From positions 248,001 to 312,000 of the forward strand of contig NZ_JBHUEK010000025.1 of assembly GCF_042680725.1 (NCBI RefSeq): a stretch of 64,000 nucleotides of DNA, in the 5' to 3' direction. Origin of the DNA: Ferdinandcohnia salidurans. Its GTDB lineage: Bacteria > Bacillota > Bacilli > Bacillales > Bacillaceae_L. A program made the translations under genes and the position numbers. Positions 1 through 9,287 of this stretch are shown here, in pieces; within the stretch, counting starts at the first letter, position 1; each line of letters opens with the position of its first letter. A model generated the notes under the pieces. It was not told where the DNA came from, ran no database searches, and saw only the letters and a list, made by a program, of their open reading frames with translations.

Positions 1-827
1 CAATCTGCTGCAAATACAATCTGATCCTGGATTAAGCTATTTGCATAGTGCATAAACATATCCCAGCCTGTATTTGGCTCCGCAATATATTTTGGTCGGA
101 AGGCAGAAGTATCTACATATAAATTCTTATATTTTAATAGCATTGCCATCATGTCTGGTATCCACGGCCAGCCTCCGTGTCCAGCAATAATTTTTAAGTT
201 TTTAAAATCCATTAATGGTGCTTCTAAGTTTGAAGGATGGTCGATATACACGGATGTTTCTTTATAATAATTGATTGATGAATGAATCCAGATAGGAATT
301 CCCAGTTCATCGCAAAGGGCGTAAAGCGGATAATATTTTCGGTCATCAGCCTTTACTCCATGCTCGTATGGTGGCAACACGACTCCTTTAAAACCCTGTT
401 CCGTAATTGCCTTACGTACCACTTTTAAACTTTCAGTCCCTTTATGAGGATTAAAGCCGGCAAAACCAATAAAGCGATTCGGGTACTGCTTTAGAATAGT
501 AGCAATGTAGTCATGATCTGCCGGAGGTTCAGAACCATCCCGACCATAATCCATATTATGAATGGCATGATAGGCAATATTGGATTCTTGTAACATCCTT
601 AAAAAGTTATCCATAGAATAGCGTTCTTTTAATACGCCATACAACTCATCCATGACATCCTTTGATGACTGTCTCTCTAGTTTTCTATTAAATTCTTCCC
701 TTGACCAACCGACAAGTTGTGCCCAACGAGGACTAAATAGTTTCACATAGTTCTCGTTTTTTGTGTTCGATTCCGATCCTTCCATAAAAGCAAACTCCGG
801 TAACGTATTGGAACAATCAATGATCAT
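1..827 (-). CDS. Amidohydrolase (amidohydrolase 2 family), C-terminus off the window
   Basis: Reads from an ATG at 827 behind AGGAGG (spacing about 6) and runs off the left edge, so about 275 residues are visible. The translation has the TIM-barrel amidohydrolase-2 layout: a short DCSNTLPEF start, an IGFAGFNPHKG strand, a GVVLPPYEHG loop, an IWIHSS strand and an IIAGHGGWPWIPDM segment whose His is a typical metal-site residue, followed by LYVDTSA. The family hydrolyses or decarboxylates cyclic or amide substrates. The classic N-terminal HxH is absent here (DCS instead), so the first metal-ligand pair may be lost or replaced. It lies 38 bp downstream of the CoA-ligase-like gene on the same strand, probably in one operon. 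Substrate unknown. Confidence 0.8.
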   Translation of the reverse strand, partial: MIIDCSNTLPEFAFMEGSESNTKNENYVKLFSPRWAQLVGWSREEFNRKLERQSSKDVMDELYGVLKERYSMDNFLRMLQESNIAYHAIHNMDYGRDGSEPPADHDYIATILKQYPNRFIGFAGFNPHKGTESLKVVRKAITEQGFKGVVLPPYEHGVKADDRKYYPLYALCDELGIPIWIHSSINYYKETSVYIDHPSNLEAPLMDFKNLKIIAGHGGWPWIPDMMAMLLKYKNLYVDTSAFRPKYIAEPNTGWDMFMHYANSLIQDQIVFAAD

Positions 828-865
828 TCGTATTCCTCCTAACATCATAGGGTCTTGATTCTCAT

Positions 866-2236
866 TTAGTAATTTTTTTCAAACAGAGGTGTTTTCGTCA
901 TCGCCTTTTCTAAAGAACCCGGTTCACACCAAATGATCTCTGGGGTTACTCTCGCCTCCGTATGGAGAGCATTTTTCATCCTTTGCTCTAAATCCTGCAA
1001 ATATCGTTGATCAACATGATATCCATATTCAACCTTTACCTTCAAAGGCGGGACCACTCTTGGCGGAGGGGTATCCAGCACAATTCGGATTTCTCCGGTA
1101 ACATCTGGGGCAAATTTTGCAATGACCTTTTTAATGGATGCGGGATAGACGTTTGCTCCTTTGATAATCAACATGTCATCGGAACGACCCACGACTCTTA
1201 TCCGCTTACCCTTAAATCCACATCCCGGACATTCTTTTGTGAATACTTGGACCACATCGCCACTCGCATAACGGACTCTTGGTAGGGCTTTTAAATTAAT
1301 CTCGGTATCAATAACCTCCCCAATCACTCCATCCGTCACTTCGATTGGTTTTTTGGTTTCAGGATCAACCAAGTCTATTGGAAATAGACCGAAATCAGGA
1401 GCAACGCAATGGATCCCATAATATTCATCGGAATCGCAGGAAAAGCCCAATTCTCCTAAATAATCATACACTCTACAACCGTAAGCGTTTTCAATTCTCT
1501 CCTTAATTTCAGGTATTCCGATTCCTAACTCTCCGACAGTGAATAATGCCGACAACCCTAATTCACCGACACCCTTCCCTATGATTTCTGGAGCCTTATC
1601 AATTAAGTATTCAGCAAGTGACGGGGTCATCATGGCCGCACTTGGTTTTGTCATTTCTGCGTATTTTAAAATCATCTTGCTACCTGCTCGAACATCTACA
1701 TCAATCGGCAAAACACCATGGGACCTGATTCCCCACAAAATGGATGAGGTTGCATAAATACCTAACGAATGGCTGAAGAGTACTCGATCACCAGGATACA
1801 CTCCCCCGTACTCCAACATGTGGGCAATATACCGATTTAAAAAATTCAAATCTTCCTTCGTAAAAGTATACGTAAATGTTGGGTTTCCAGAGGTCCCGCT
1901 TGTGGTTCCAGTGAATTCAATTTCATCTGGTGAACAGCATAAATGCGTACCAAACGGATGTCCATATCGTTCCCTTGATTCTTTTTGATTTTCCCTCTCT
2001 ATCGTTTTGTTCATAAATACCGGTAACTGACGAAACTCCTCAATTGTTTTAATGTCCTCTGGAAATACACCGATTTGATTAAACTTGTTTCGATAGAATT
2101 CCGAATTGCGATAAATGTATCGTAACTGCTTTTTTAATAAGTTCTCTTGGTATACATAGATTTCCTCCTCAGACATAGAGCGGAAAAGTGGATTGGTATA
2201 CGTGACCTTTTTTGTTTTACTCTCAGTAATGTTCAC
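866..2236 (-). CDS. Phenylacetate-CoA ligase-like (PaaK-type) AMP-forming ligase
   Basis: GTG start at 2236 with GGAGG about 7 bp upstream; 456 residues, close to the 430-450 of PaaK-type ligases. The adenylate-binding loop TTSGTSGNPT is at residues 111-120, and the late motif GRSDDMLIIKGANVYP lies in the C-terminal third, preceded by a CPGC pair. Members activate aryl or short-chain acids to acyl-AMP and then acyl-CoA. The acid substrate cannot be read from sequence. The gene is followed after 38 bp by an amidohydrolase, an unusual partner; the hydrolase could release or open the acid that this enzyme activates (inference). No other phenylacetate-pathway gene is nearby, so a role in phenylacetate breakdown is not supported. 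Confidence 0.85.
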   Translation of the reverse strand: MNITESKTKKVTYTNPLFRSMSEEEIYVYQENLLKKQLRYIYRNSEFYRNKFNQIGVFPEDIKTIEEFRQLPVFMNKTIERENQKESRERYGHPFGTHLCCSPDEIEFTGTTSGTSGNPTFTYTFTKEDLNFLNRYIAHMLEYGGVYPGDRVLFSHSLGIYATSSILWGIRSHGVLPIDVDVRAGSKMILKYAEMTKPSAAMMTPSLAEYLIDKAPEIIGKGVGELGLSALFTVGELGIGIPEIKERIENAYGCRVYDYLGELGFSCDSDEYYGIHCVAPDFGLFPIDLVDPETKKPIEVTDGVIGEVIDTEINLKALPRVRYASGDVVQVFTKECPGCGFKGKRIRVVGRSDDMLIIKGANVYPASIKKVIAKFAPDVTGEIRIVLDTPPPRVVPPLKVKVEYGYHVDQRYLQDLEQRMKNALHTEARVTPEIIWCEPGSLEKAMTKTPLFEKNY

Positions 2237-2311
2237 ATGTGTACCTCCTTTGGCGAATTAGTGCATAGATCATAATTGTCATCAGCACCTCATTTCTAAT
2301 TATTCAGAATA

Positions 2312-2340
2312 TTTATAATTAAAATTCTAAACTCAAACAA
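2312..2340 (-). promoter_or_regulatory. Candidate sigma-A promoter of the ligase-amidohydrolase operon
   Basis: On the minus strand TTGTTT, a 17-bp spacer and TATAAA lie about 75 bp upstream of the GTG start. Reasonable match, untested. Confidence 0.4.
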
Positions 2341-2437
2341 GCTTTATGTAAAATTAATGAAAGTAATGCAGGTATAAGGGTTGCTTATATCTAAGGAATG
2401 GCTTGTCGTCCGGAGCGGGTCGCGGGGCTCATCCCTC

Positions 2438-2465
2438 GGGACACGGGGACAGGTCCCTTGTCCCA
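2438..2465. repeat. Dispersed repeat family A, copy 1
   Basis: Imperfect palindrome of the type GGGACA-(C)GGG(G)AC-AGGTCCC-TTGTCCCA. It is the main item in the 390-bp gap between the ligase and the next gene; the rest of that gap holds only the promoter. At least 12 relatives occur in this window. Confidence 0.8.
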
Positions 2466-2625
2466 CCATTTTTTTCCATACAGAAAGGAACCTGGCACTC
2501 TGACCCTACCCAAACAAATTAAGTTGAATTCAGCCTATCCAACGGATGTGTAACATTTCTCCAGAGTAACAAATGCCCATCTTATGAATATGATAAGGAT
2601 AAATTTGTTCTGAGGAGGAAGATTC

Positions 2626-2940
2626 ATGGCTTATCCATCGGTCAATTATCATGCATTAATAAACAGGTATTCTGACATTGAACGCCATAAAGCGTGCATA
2701 GCGAGGGAGTTAGGGTATTATCCTAATAGATATACAAATATAAATAACCATTCTAGAGCAGTTACGGCCTTAACCCCTGATGGTCATACAGTTGTTATTC
2801 TCCATTTGAAATTTGATAATGATCCATATAAATATTACGAAGTTGTAAGTGTTTCTGGCCCGGATTTCAATAAGCTAACAAACGAAATTATTCCAGATGT
2901 TTGGCGGAAAATAAGTAGAGCTACTGAGATGTGTGGATAA
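2626..2940 (+). CDS. Unrecognised small protein, 104 aa
   Basis: ATG with GAGGAGG about 9 bp upstream. I do not recognise the family. The protein is soluble with no signal peptide or membrane segment. It has a basic N-terminal half (HKACIARELGYYPNRY) and a strand-rich centre (HTVVILHLKFDN followed by YEVVSVSGPDF), ending in WRKISRATEMCG. It is a single gene; a family A repeat starts 50 bp after the stop. The good ribosome binding site and normal codon use make it likely real. Confidence 0.6.
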   Translation: MAYPSVNYHALINRYSDIERHKACIARELGYYPNRYTNINNHSRAVTALTPDGHTVVILHLKFDNDPYKYYEVVSVSGPDFNKLTNEIIPDVWRKISRATEMCG

Positions 2941-2990
2941 CTGTAATTTGTTGTGGGTCAAGAGGTTCTTTGACCTACAATATTTTCCCT

Positions 2991-3280
2991 GAGACAAGGG
3001 ACCTGTCCCTCCGACCCTATATTAGAATACCAATATTAAAGTGTAACAATTTAACTTACATGCCCCTTCACCTAACAAGAATAATTTATACAAACGATTG
3101 ATTAAATTAATGGATTTACGACCTTTGATCTTAACCGTTAAACAAACGTTTGTCTGGAATCGGTAGTCACAAAAATAGCCCGATTAGTACAGGTTTATGT
3201 ACAATCGGGCTATTGGTATTTGGATATAATATGTCAGTTAGCCTTATTCTCTAGGACGAGGGACCTGTCCCTCTGTCCCA
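2991..3280. repeat. Composite repeat A-E-A, copy 1 (left of the PfpI gene)
   Basis: Family A palindromes at 2991-3017 and 3254-3280 enclose a family E core. The core holds a beginning like (T)AGAATAC, a dyad around AAACAAACGTTTGT at about 3138-3152, and a hairpin near 3178-3213 (GATTAGTACAGG...GTACAATC). The same order recurs at 3907-4199. The right-hand A palindrome ends exactly at the base before the PfpI stop codon. Confidence 0.75.
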
Positions 3281-3805
3281 TTATTTTTGTTCCATGACGT
3301 TAATGAATTCTCTCATGTAGTCTGGTAGGTCTGGTGGACGGCGACTTGAGACGAGATGTCCATCGGTGACAACAGGTTCGTCATACCAAATTGCTCCTGC
3401 ATTTTCCATGTCATCTTTAATTCCTGGAGTACTCGTTACTTTTTTCCCTTCAAGAATCTTAGCTGAAATTAATACCCAACCTGCGTGACAAATTTGTCCG
3501 ATAGGCTTTTCGGCATCGTTCATTTGCTGAAGCATAGTTAATACTTCAGGAAACCTACGGATTTTATCTGGTGCCCATCCTCCCGGCACTAAGATGGCAT
3601 CGTAATCTTCTGCTTTTATATCACCATACGCAAATTCGGAAACGGCAGGCACTCCGTACTTCCCTATGTATTTCTGATTCGCTTCTTCACCAACGAGGTC
3701 AACAATAGCTCCTTCTTCTCTAAGCCTCATCACTGGGTACCATAGCTCTAGATCTTCAAAGTCGTGATGAACAAGACCGATAATCTTTTTTCCCTTTAAA
3801 CGCAT
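3281..3805 (-). CDS. DJ-1/PfpI family protein
   Basis: 174 residues, the usual size of the family. The nucleophile elbow GQICHAGW puts Cys106 followed by His107, and an acidic partner is available at Glu17 in HHDFEDLE. LVPGGW at about 72-77 is the conserved glycine turn. Members act as glyoxalases/deglycases, proteases or chaperones against carbonyl and other stress. Preceded by GAAAGGATG-type ribosome binding sequence. It is monocistronic and sits between two copies of a 290-bp composite repeat. The neighbouring frl operon also deals with glycated amines, so a deglycase role fits the context, but that is inference. Confidence 0.9.
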   Translation of the reverse strand: MRLKGKKIIGLVHHDFEDLELWYPVMRLREEGAIVDLVGEEANQKYIGKYGVPAVSEFAYGDIKAEDYDAILVPGGWAPDKIRRFPEVLTMLQQMNDAEKPIGQICHAGWVLISAKILEGKKVTSTPGIKDDMENAGAIWYDEPVVTDGHLVSSRRPPDLPDYMREFINVMEQK

Positions 3806-3906
3806 TACATAATCATCCTTTCATTTATAGTATTATTAATAGTATCATTTCCTAGAGGGTTCTTAAACAGCTGTTTGTTTGAATATAGTCCCATCATTTT
3901 TTCTCT

Positions 3907-4199
3907 GGGACACGGGACCTGTCCCTCCGTCCCTATTTTAGGATACTAAATCCACAGTATAACAGCTCTTTTCAATAACCCCTTTTTCCCTATCAATCCC
4001 ATTCAAACAAACGATTGATTGATTTAACAGTTCTCCGCCATCAATGAGATAGGTGGTTAAACAAGCGTTTGTTTGAAATCGCAAAAATCAAAAATGGCCA
4101 GATTAGTACAGGTTACTGTACAATCAGGCTAATGGTATTCTAATATAACATGTCGTTTAATCCTTTACTCTGGGACAAGGGACCTGTCCCTGTGTCCCA
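3907..4199. repeat. Composite repeat A-E-A, copy 2 (right of the PfpI gene)
   Basis: Family A palindromes at 3907-3934 and 4172-4199 enclose a second E core with the AAACAAGCGTTTGTTT dyad (about 4053-4068) and the GATTAGTACAGG...GTACAATC hairpin (about 4100-4132). Its length (293 bp) and internal order match copy 1. It fills most of the gap between PfpI and frlR. Confidence 0.75.
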
Positions 4200-4228
4200 C
4201 CAGTACTCTGTCACACACCCGTGTCTCT

Positions 4229-4975
4229 CTAGTCCATGCCGATGTCGATGTAGAAGTTGACCCGGCTGGCGAGTAGGTAGTATTTGGAGTAGTGCACGGG
4301 TTCGTCGTTTTCGCCTTGTATTACTTTGGTGATTTGAACTAATGGATCAATTCTTGTGATGTCCATTAAATTGCTTAATTCGCTTGTTGGCATGACGACT
4401 TCTATGTTTTTCTGTACGCGTTTGAATTCGATGCCATAGTCGTTATGAATGAGCTGAAAAGTTGAGACGTTATCTTTAATTTTTTCAGAAATTCCTTTAT
4501 AGATGTCGTTTGGAAGATATGCATAATCAAGACTAAAGACACCGTTTACATCATGTACGATACGTACTAACTCGACGACTTCAAAGGCCTCGTTCCGATT
4601 GAAGATTTCCATCAAATGACGATCTGCGGTGATGATTTTATTGGAGATAATCTTTTTTGAAAAATTGTTCTCTTCCCCTGCCGAAAGCCCTTCTGTAAAT
4701 CCTTTTAGATTTAAGATATGAAGGGATTGCTTGATACTTTTGACAAAGGTGCCCTTTCCATGCAGAATTTCAATGACTCCTTCGTTCTCAAGCTCTTTTA
4801 AAGCTCTACGGACGGTAATTCTGCTTGTATCAAACAGAGTACATAGTTCTTGTTCATTGGGTAATTTTTGTCCTGGCTTGATCTCTCCATTAGCGATCAT
4901 ATCTTTGATTCCAAGCATGACTTGTTCATATAATAGGACGCGACTCTCTGAACTAACGGATTTGTCATTTTTCAT
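4229..4975 (-). CDS. frlR: FrlR, GntR/HutC-family repressor
   Basis: 248 residues. The N-terminal winged helix (about 10-80) contains GEIKPGQKLPNEQEL and TSRITVRRALKELENEG, the signature of the HutC/FrlR branch of GntR. The C-terminal UTRA effector domain (about 95-245) contains VHYSKYYL near the end. It lies just downstream of frlD on the same strand. In B. subtilis frlR is placed at the other end of the frl genes, so the arrangement differs. It most likely represses the frl operon and is relieved by a fructosamine 6-phosphate. It has its own candidate promoter at 5010-5038. Confidence 0.85.
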   Translation of the reverse strand: MKNDKSVSSESRVLLYEQVMLGIKDMIANGEIKPGQKLPNEQELCTLFDTSRITVRRALKELENEGVIEILHGKGTFVKSIKQSLHILNLKGFTEGLSAGEENNFSKKIISNKIITADRHLMEIFNRNEAFEVVELVRIVHDVNGVFSLDYAYLPNDIYKGISEKIKDNVSTFQLIHNDYGIEFKRVQKNIEVVMPTSELSNLMDITRIDPLVQITKVIQGENDEPVHYSKYYLLASRVNFYIDIGMD

Positions 4976-5009
4976 AAGCTACCTCTTTTACAAATATTCC
5001 TACAATTTA

Positions 5010-5038
5010 AATATACCTAATGTTTTACTGTCTTTCAA
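5010..5038 (-). promoter_or_regulatory. Candidate sigma-A promoter of frlR
   Basis: TTGAAA, 17 bp, TATATT on the minus strand in the 124-bp gap between frlD and frlR. This suggests frlR can be made independently of the operon. Confidence 0.55.
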
Positions 5039-5099
5039 ACATATCCTCTTTAGACTTTTTGACCAAACCAAGACCTTTCAGTTTGTTTGTACCCTCTAC

Positions 5100-5921
5100 C
5101 TACTCCAATTTATTCGGATAACCGAAACCACCGTAAAATGTACAGGTAGTACTTGCACTTTGGGCTGCTGCATATAATGAGTCTTCCATACTATTATGAT
5201 TGTAAAAGGAAGTTAAGAATGCACCGATAAAGCTGTCACCCGCTCCCATTGTGTCCACAACTTCTGTCTTTAGTACCTCTTGTTTATAGAGCTTGCCATT
5301 ATGCGCGAAGATCGCTGGTTTGGAACCTCTCGTGATTCCAACTACTTTCAGATTATACCCTTCTAGTGTTGCAAGAAGATTCTCGATTTCTTCATCACGT
5401 AAGTCTGCTCCTGAGAAGAAGCCGATGGAAATGTGCGGGCAGACCTTTTGCAAGTATTCTGGGTCTCTATTTTCCGAGAAGTCAAACGAGACATCGATTT
5501 GTTTTGAAAGGGTTGGTAACTCGTCCTCAAGCCATGAATAGCAGCTTGTATGGCATACATCAAAGGATTTTATATAGTCATAATCTCCCTCTACTAGCCT
5601 CATTTTAACGAGATGTTGAACAGTATCCTTCGGGCTAAATACAAAAACTCGGTCGCCTTCTTCTGTTAGGTTGACACGTGGTTGCCCACTTTTACCCTCT
5701 ACCACTCTTGAGCGGTGGTAACGAATACCCTCCTTCGTAAGAACTGCTTTAAGATGCTGGGCTTTATCATCTGTTGCAAACACACCAATATAGCCTACCT
5801 CTTCTGCACCTGAGCGCTTGCCATTTACCGCAACATTAACAGCATTTCCACCTGGGTAGTATAACCCCTGATCCAAATAACAATCTACTACATTATCACC
5901 AATTGCAATTAGTTTCATCAT
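5100..5921 (-). CDS. frlD: FrlD, fructosamine (fructoselysine-type) 6-kinase, PfkB family
   Basis: 273 residues. The N-terminus MKLIAIGDNVVDCY and the GGNAVNVAV segment are the PfkB sugar-binding part. DTMGAGDSF near the C-terminus provides the anion hole and catalytic Asp229. The enzyme phosphorylates the Amadori product on C6 so that FrlB can cleave it. ATGATG start; either ATG could serve behind AAGGTGAGG. It is the last catabolic gene of frlB-O-N-M-D; frlM ends 14 bp upstream. Confidence 0.92.
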   Translation of the reverse strand: MMKLIAIGDNVVDCYLDQGLYYPGGNAVNVAVNGKRSGAEEVGYIGVFATDDKAQHLKAVLTKEGIRYHRSRVVEGKSGQPRVNLTEEGDRVFVFSPKDTVQHLVKMRLVEGDYDYIKSFDVCHTSCYSWLEDELPTLSKQIDVSFDFSENRDPEYLQKVCPHISIGFFSGADLRDEEIENLLATLEGYNLKVVGITRGSKPAIFAHNGKLYKQEVLKTEVVDTMGAGDSFIGAFLTSFYNHNSMEDSLYAAAQSASTTCTFYGGFGYPNKLE

Positions 5922-5935
5922 ACCTCACCTTTCTA

Positions 5936-6790
5936 TTAACCTTTTACAGAACCCTCTGATAGCCCTCTTACTAGATATTTCTGAAGAAAAATAAGCAGTA
6001 AAACCATTGGAGCAGCAGACATAACCATACCTGCTAGAAGAACACCCCAATCCGTACGTAACGCATCTCGGAAGTTCATCAATCCTGATGGAATCGTCTT
6101 TAAGTCGTTTGATTCGATAAAAATGGTAGCAAATAAGAACTCATTCCAAGCATAGTATGAAGTTAATACTATAACAGTAATGATAATTGGTACAGACATT
6201 GGAAGATAGATTCTGCGATAGATTCCAAATTCACTGCATCCATCGATAATCGCTGATTCTTCTAGTTCACGAGGTATACTCAAGAAATAAGCACGCAGTA
6301 GTAAAACCGCCAAGGGAAGTCGGTAGGAAATATACGTAAAAATGAGTGCCCAGTGCGTATTGATTAATTCCAAACTACTAAGTATATTAAACAACGGTAT
6401 CAAGGCAACCTCTGGGTTCATCATCATGCCACCAATGATAAAAATCAAGGCAAAATCGATCAGTTTTGTCCGATATCTTGCTAATACAAATGCCGCCATT
6501 GACCCAATCAATACAACGGAAATCACTGTTATGGCTGTAACAAATAAGCTATTTACGAAATAGCTTGATATTCCCTTCGACCAAGCGGTTGCATAGTTTT
6601 CAACGAGCCACGTACTTGGAAATCCCCAGACATTATTATAGATTTCTTTATAGCTTTTCATGGAGGAAATAACCATCCAGAAAAGAGGATAAAGGATAAT
6701 AACCGCATATACAATTAATCCGATCGTGATAAAAAGTTCACCAAGACCGAATCTCTGGTATCTACGAGTGGACTTTACTAAATTCCCCAT
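5936..6790 (-). CDS. frlM: FrlM, ABC sugar/fructosamine permease
   Basis: 284 residues from the ATG at 6790, which follows AAAGGGTGATT; a longer reading from 6838 lacks a ribosome binding site. Six membrane helices are visible. The ABC-transporter EAA loop reads ELEESAIIDGCSEFGIYRRI, typical of the MalG/LacG-type permease. The start lies 1 bp after the frlN stop, indicating translational coupling. No ATPase gene is present in the cluster, so a shared ATPase such as MsmX probably energises the transporter (family knowledge from B. subtilis). Confidence 0.92.
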   Translation of the reverse strand: MGNLVKSTRRYQRFGLGELFITIGLIVYAVIILYPLFWMVISSMKSYKEIYNNVWGFPSTWLVENYATAWSKGISSYFVNSLFVTAITVISVVLIGSMAAFVLARYRTKLIDFALIFIIGGMMMNPEVALIPLFNILSSLELINTHWALIFTYISYRLPLAVLLLRAYFLSIPRELEESAIIDGCSEFGIYRRIYLPMSVPIIITVIVLTSYYAWNEFLFATIFIESNDLKTIPSGLMNFRDALRTDWGVLLAGMVMSAAPMVLLLIFLQKYLVRGLSEGSVKG

Positions 6791-6791
6791 A

Positions 6792-7676
6792 TTAATCACC
6801 CTTTCCTGTACGCGACAATCGTATTTGGATAACTGCAAGCATGGCCGTAATCATAAAAATAACAATCGCAATCGTCGAGGCGTACCCCATATTATCCTTC
6901 ACAAAACCTTGTTGATACATATGAACAGACATCGTGATAGAACTAAAACCAGGACCACCGTTTGTCAAAATGTATGGTTCATTGAACACGAGCATCGACC
7001 CTGTTACCGTGATGAGGGTGTTAACGAAAATAGTCTCTCTGACTTGGGGAACCGTAACACTTATAAACTTGCGAATTTTCCCCGCCCCATCAATATCAGC
7101 GGCTTCATATAATTCTTGAGGTATTTTCTGAATTGCCACGATGAATAGCATCATGATAAAACCAATACTTTGCCATTGTGACATTGCAATTACTGCATAT
7201 ATCGCCGTACTAGAATTACCCAACCAAGGCTTGGCCCATTCTTCTAAACCAATTAATTCTAAAAAACTATTTAAAATACCCATTTGTGGATTATAGATAA
7301 ACCCGAATAGCAATGCGATTACAGAAATAGACACCATAACCGGCATAAAATAGATGACTCTCAAAATTGGAGCAGCTTTTCGAAAGATTTTATCCTCTAA
7401 GATATACGCCAACACTAGTGCAAACCCGACCTGTAGAATAACGGAAATGATCATATATTTGAAGTTGTTACCAATAGCGGTAAGAACGACTTTGTCACCT
7501 ATTAAATTTTTAAAGTTCTCAAACCCTACAAAAGTCTTCTCTTGTGAAAAAACAGAAAAATCGAAGAAGCTATTGTAGAAATTTTGAACGAGAGGAAAAT
7601 AGACAAAAGTGGTAAGAAAAACAATACTCGGTAGTAAGAAGAGTACAGGGATCAATATACTTCTCTTTCTTAACAT
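6792..7676 (-). CDS. frlN: FrlN, ABC sugar/fructosamine permease
   Basis: 294 residues from the ATG at 7676 behind GGGGGTGAA; the in-frame TTG at 7694 is less likely. It is a MalF/LacF-type permease with six helices and an EAA loop ELYEAADIDGAGKIRKFISV. It forms the membrane channel with FrlM, and FrlO delivers the substrate. It is followed by frlM with a 1-bp gap. Confidence 0.92.
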   Translation of the reverse strand: MLRKRSILIPVLFLLPSIVFLTTFVYFPLVQNFYNSFFDFSVFSQEKTFVGFENFKNLIGDKVVLTAIGNNFKYMIISVILQVGFALVLAYILEDKIFRKAAPILRVIYFMPVMVSISVIALLFGFIYNPQMGILNSFLELIGLEEWAKPWLGNSSTAIYAVIAMSQWQSIGFIMMLFIVAIQKIPQELYEAADIDGAGKIRKFISVTVPQVRETIFVNTLITVTGSMLVFNEPYILTNGGPGFSSITMSVHMYQQGFVKDNMGYASTIAIVIFMITAMLAVIQIRLSRTGKGD

Positions 7677-7804
7677 ACGCTTCACCCCCAACAATCAAAT
7701 TAGCCTGGAATATTCTCTTAAGAATCATTTTATCTACTATTTGAAGTGAAACTTAAGATTCAGAGTGCGATACTGAATCTTAAGTTTCGATATAAAAGCG
7801 GTCA

Positions 7805-9076
7805 CTATTTTAATTTAGCTGCTTCAGCTTGAACTTCTTTCATGATATCTTCAGGTGTTGCATCTCCAGTTGCTAACGATTGTCCGCCTCTCATAAAGAT
7901 ATCCGCTATATTAATATTCACTGCATTATCAAACCATGGAGCAGTTGCACTTGCGTTTAGGACGATATCATATGCTGCCATCCTTGTCTCGGATGTATTT
8001 TCAGCATCCACGGCTCCTTTAATGGCATTCAACTGACCATCTGTTTTTGTAAAATCGTACGCCGTTTCCTCAGATGTGAGGAATTTCAAGAATTCCACTG
8101 CCTCTTTTGGCGCGTTTTTACTTAACATCCAACCTTCTGGTGCACCTGTTAATGCTTTAGAATCTCCTTTTCCACCATCAATCGCCGGGAAATCAAAGAA
8201 ACCAATGTTCGTTAGACCCATTTCTTCTACCATTTTGATTTCAGCAAATTGCATGTATACAATTGGAACTTCTTCATTACCAAACATATTACGTGCAGCT
8301 TCATGATCAATCGCAGTTGAAACGTCGCCCATGTAAGATGTGAGTTCTTTAAAGATTTCTAACCCACGGATATAACCAGGATCAGTAAATTCGCCTGAAC
8401 CGTCCACATAATCAGTAGCGGTTACAGTAGGGTCTAATACCCGTTGGAAAATCGTTCCTAGATAATGAGAGATTGCCCAACCATTTGTTAATCCCTCAAC
8501 AAGTGGTGTTTCATAACCAGCAGCTTGAAGGGCATCTAATACATCAATTAGTTCATCATAGGTTGTAGGTGCTTTGAGATTATGTTCCTCAAAAATCTTG
8601 GTATTGTAGAAAAATGCTTTCCCATCAATTGTAAATGGAATACCATACGTTTTATCATCAAAAGTGAAACCAGAAAATTGAGATTCAATAATCTTTCCCG
8701 ACCACTCCGTATCCTCATTAATGATTTCGTCCAAAGCCATAATACGTTCGGAAGATACAAGATTCATAGCAAATGAATCAGACCAAGATGTGAAAATATC
8801 TGGAAGGTCATCGTTTGAAACTAGGACTCTAATTTTTTCCTTATAGGAATCATTTAAGACGGCATCAACATTGATTTTGACATTTGGATGAGCAGCTTCA
8901 AACTCTTTAATTTTTTCATCATAAAAAGATTTACGAGGTTCGTTTGGCCATCTGTGAAAAAAGTCTATCACAACCTTATCTCCTTCTGCTTCTTTTGTAG
9001 ATGATGAATCAGAGCAAGCTGTTACTACCGGAACTAGTATTAGCAAAATGGCTAAAAGCGACAGAAACCTTTTCAT
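7805..9076 (-). CDS. frlO: FrlO, fructosamine-binding lipoprotein
   Basis: 423 residues. A lipoprotein signal peptide ends in the lipobox VTAC with Cys21, then a Ser/Thr-rich linker. The remainder is a family-1 extracellular solute-binding protein (DFFHRWPNE, FTSWSDSFAMN, GIPFTIDGKAFFYN, GAPEGWMLSKNAPK). It captures glycated amino acids outside the membrane for FrlN-FrlM. It is separated from frlB by 210 bp without a gene, in which I see no clear site, and from frlN by 128 bp. Confidence 0.92.
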   Translation of the reverse strand: MKRFLSLLAILLILVPVVTACSDSSSTKEAEGDKVVIDFFHRWPNEPRKSFYDEKIKEFEAAHPNVKINVDAVLNDSYKEKIRVLVSNDDLPDIFTSWSDSFAMNLVSSERIMALDEIINEDTEWSGKIIESQFSGFTFDDKTYGIPFTIDGKAFFYNTKIFEEHNLKAPTTYDELIDVLDALQAAGYETPLVEGLTNGWAISHYLGTIFQRVLDPTVTATDYVDGSGEFTDPGYIRGLEIFKELTSYMGDVSTAIDHEAARNMFGNEEVPIVYMQFAEIKMVEEMGLTNIGFFDFPAIDGGKGDSKALTGAPEGWMLSKNAPKEAVEFLKFLTSEETAYDFTKTDGQLNAIKGAVDAENTSETRMAAYDIVLNASATAPWFDNAVNINIADIFMRGGQSLATGDATPEDIMKEVQAEAAKLK

Positions 9077-9287
9077 CTATATTCACTCCCTTTAAATTAT
9101 TTATCTATTCAGATAATTCTAGGCAGGAGTGAGTTCATTAGCTGTCTATTCCAGTCATACCCATCGTCACTCGGTATGTATGACCACGATTGTAATGTCT
9201 CACAAGGAACTACTCCTATGAATCACAAGTGTATTGAATCATAATGCTAGCAATCTATTATTCTAGAAAACTCTAATACCGCACTAA

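Noticed and set aside
3088..4140. AAACGTTTGTTT dyads as TetR-type operators for PfpI or frlR
   Set aside because: They belong to a dispersed repeat with copies at unrelated places (11 kb and 58 kb) and lie downstream of the genes, so a local operator role is not supported.
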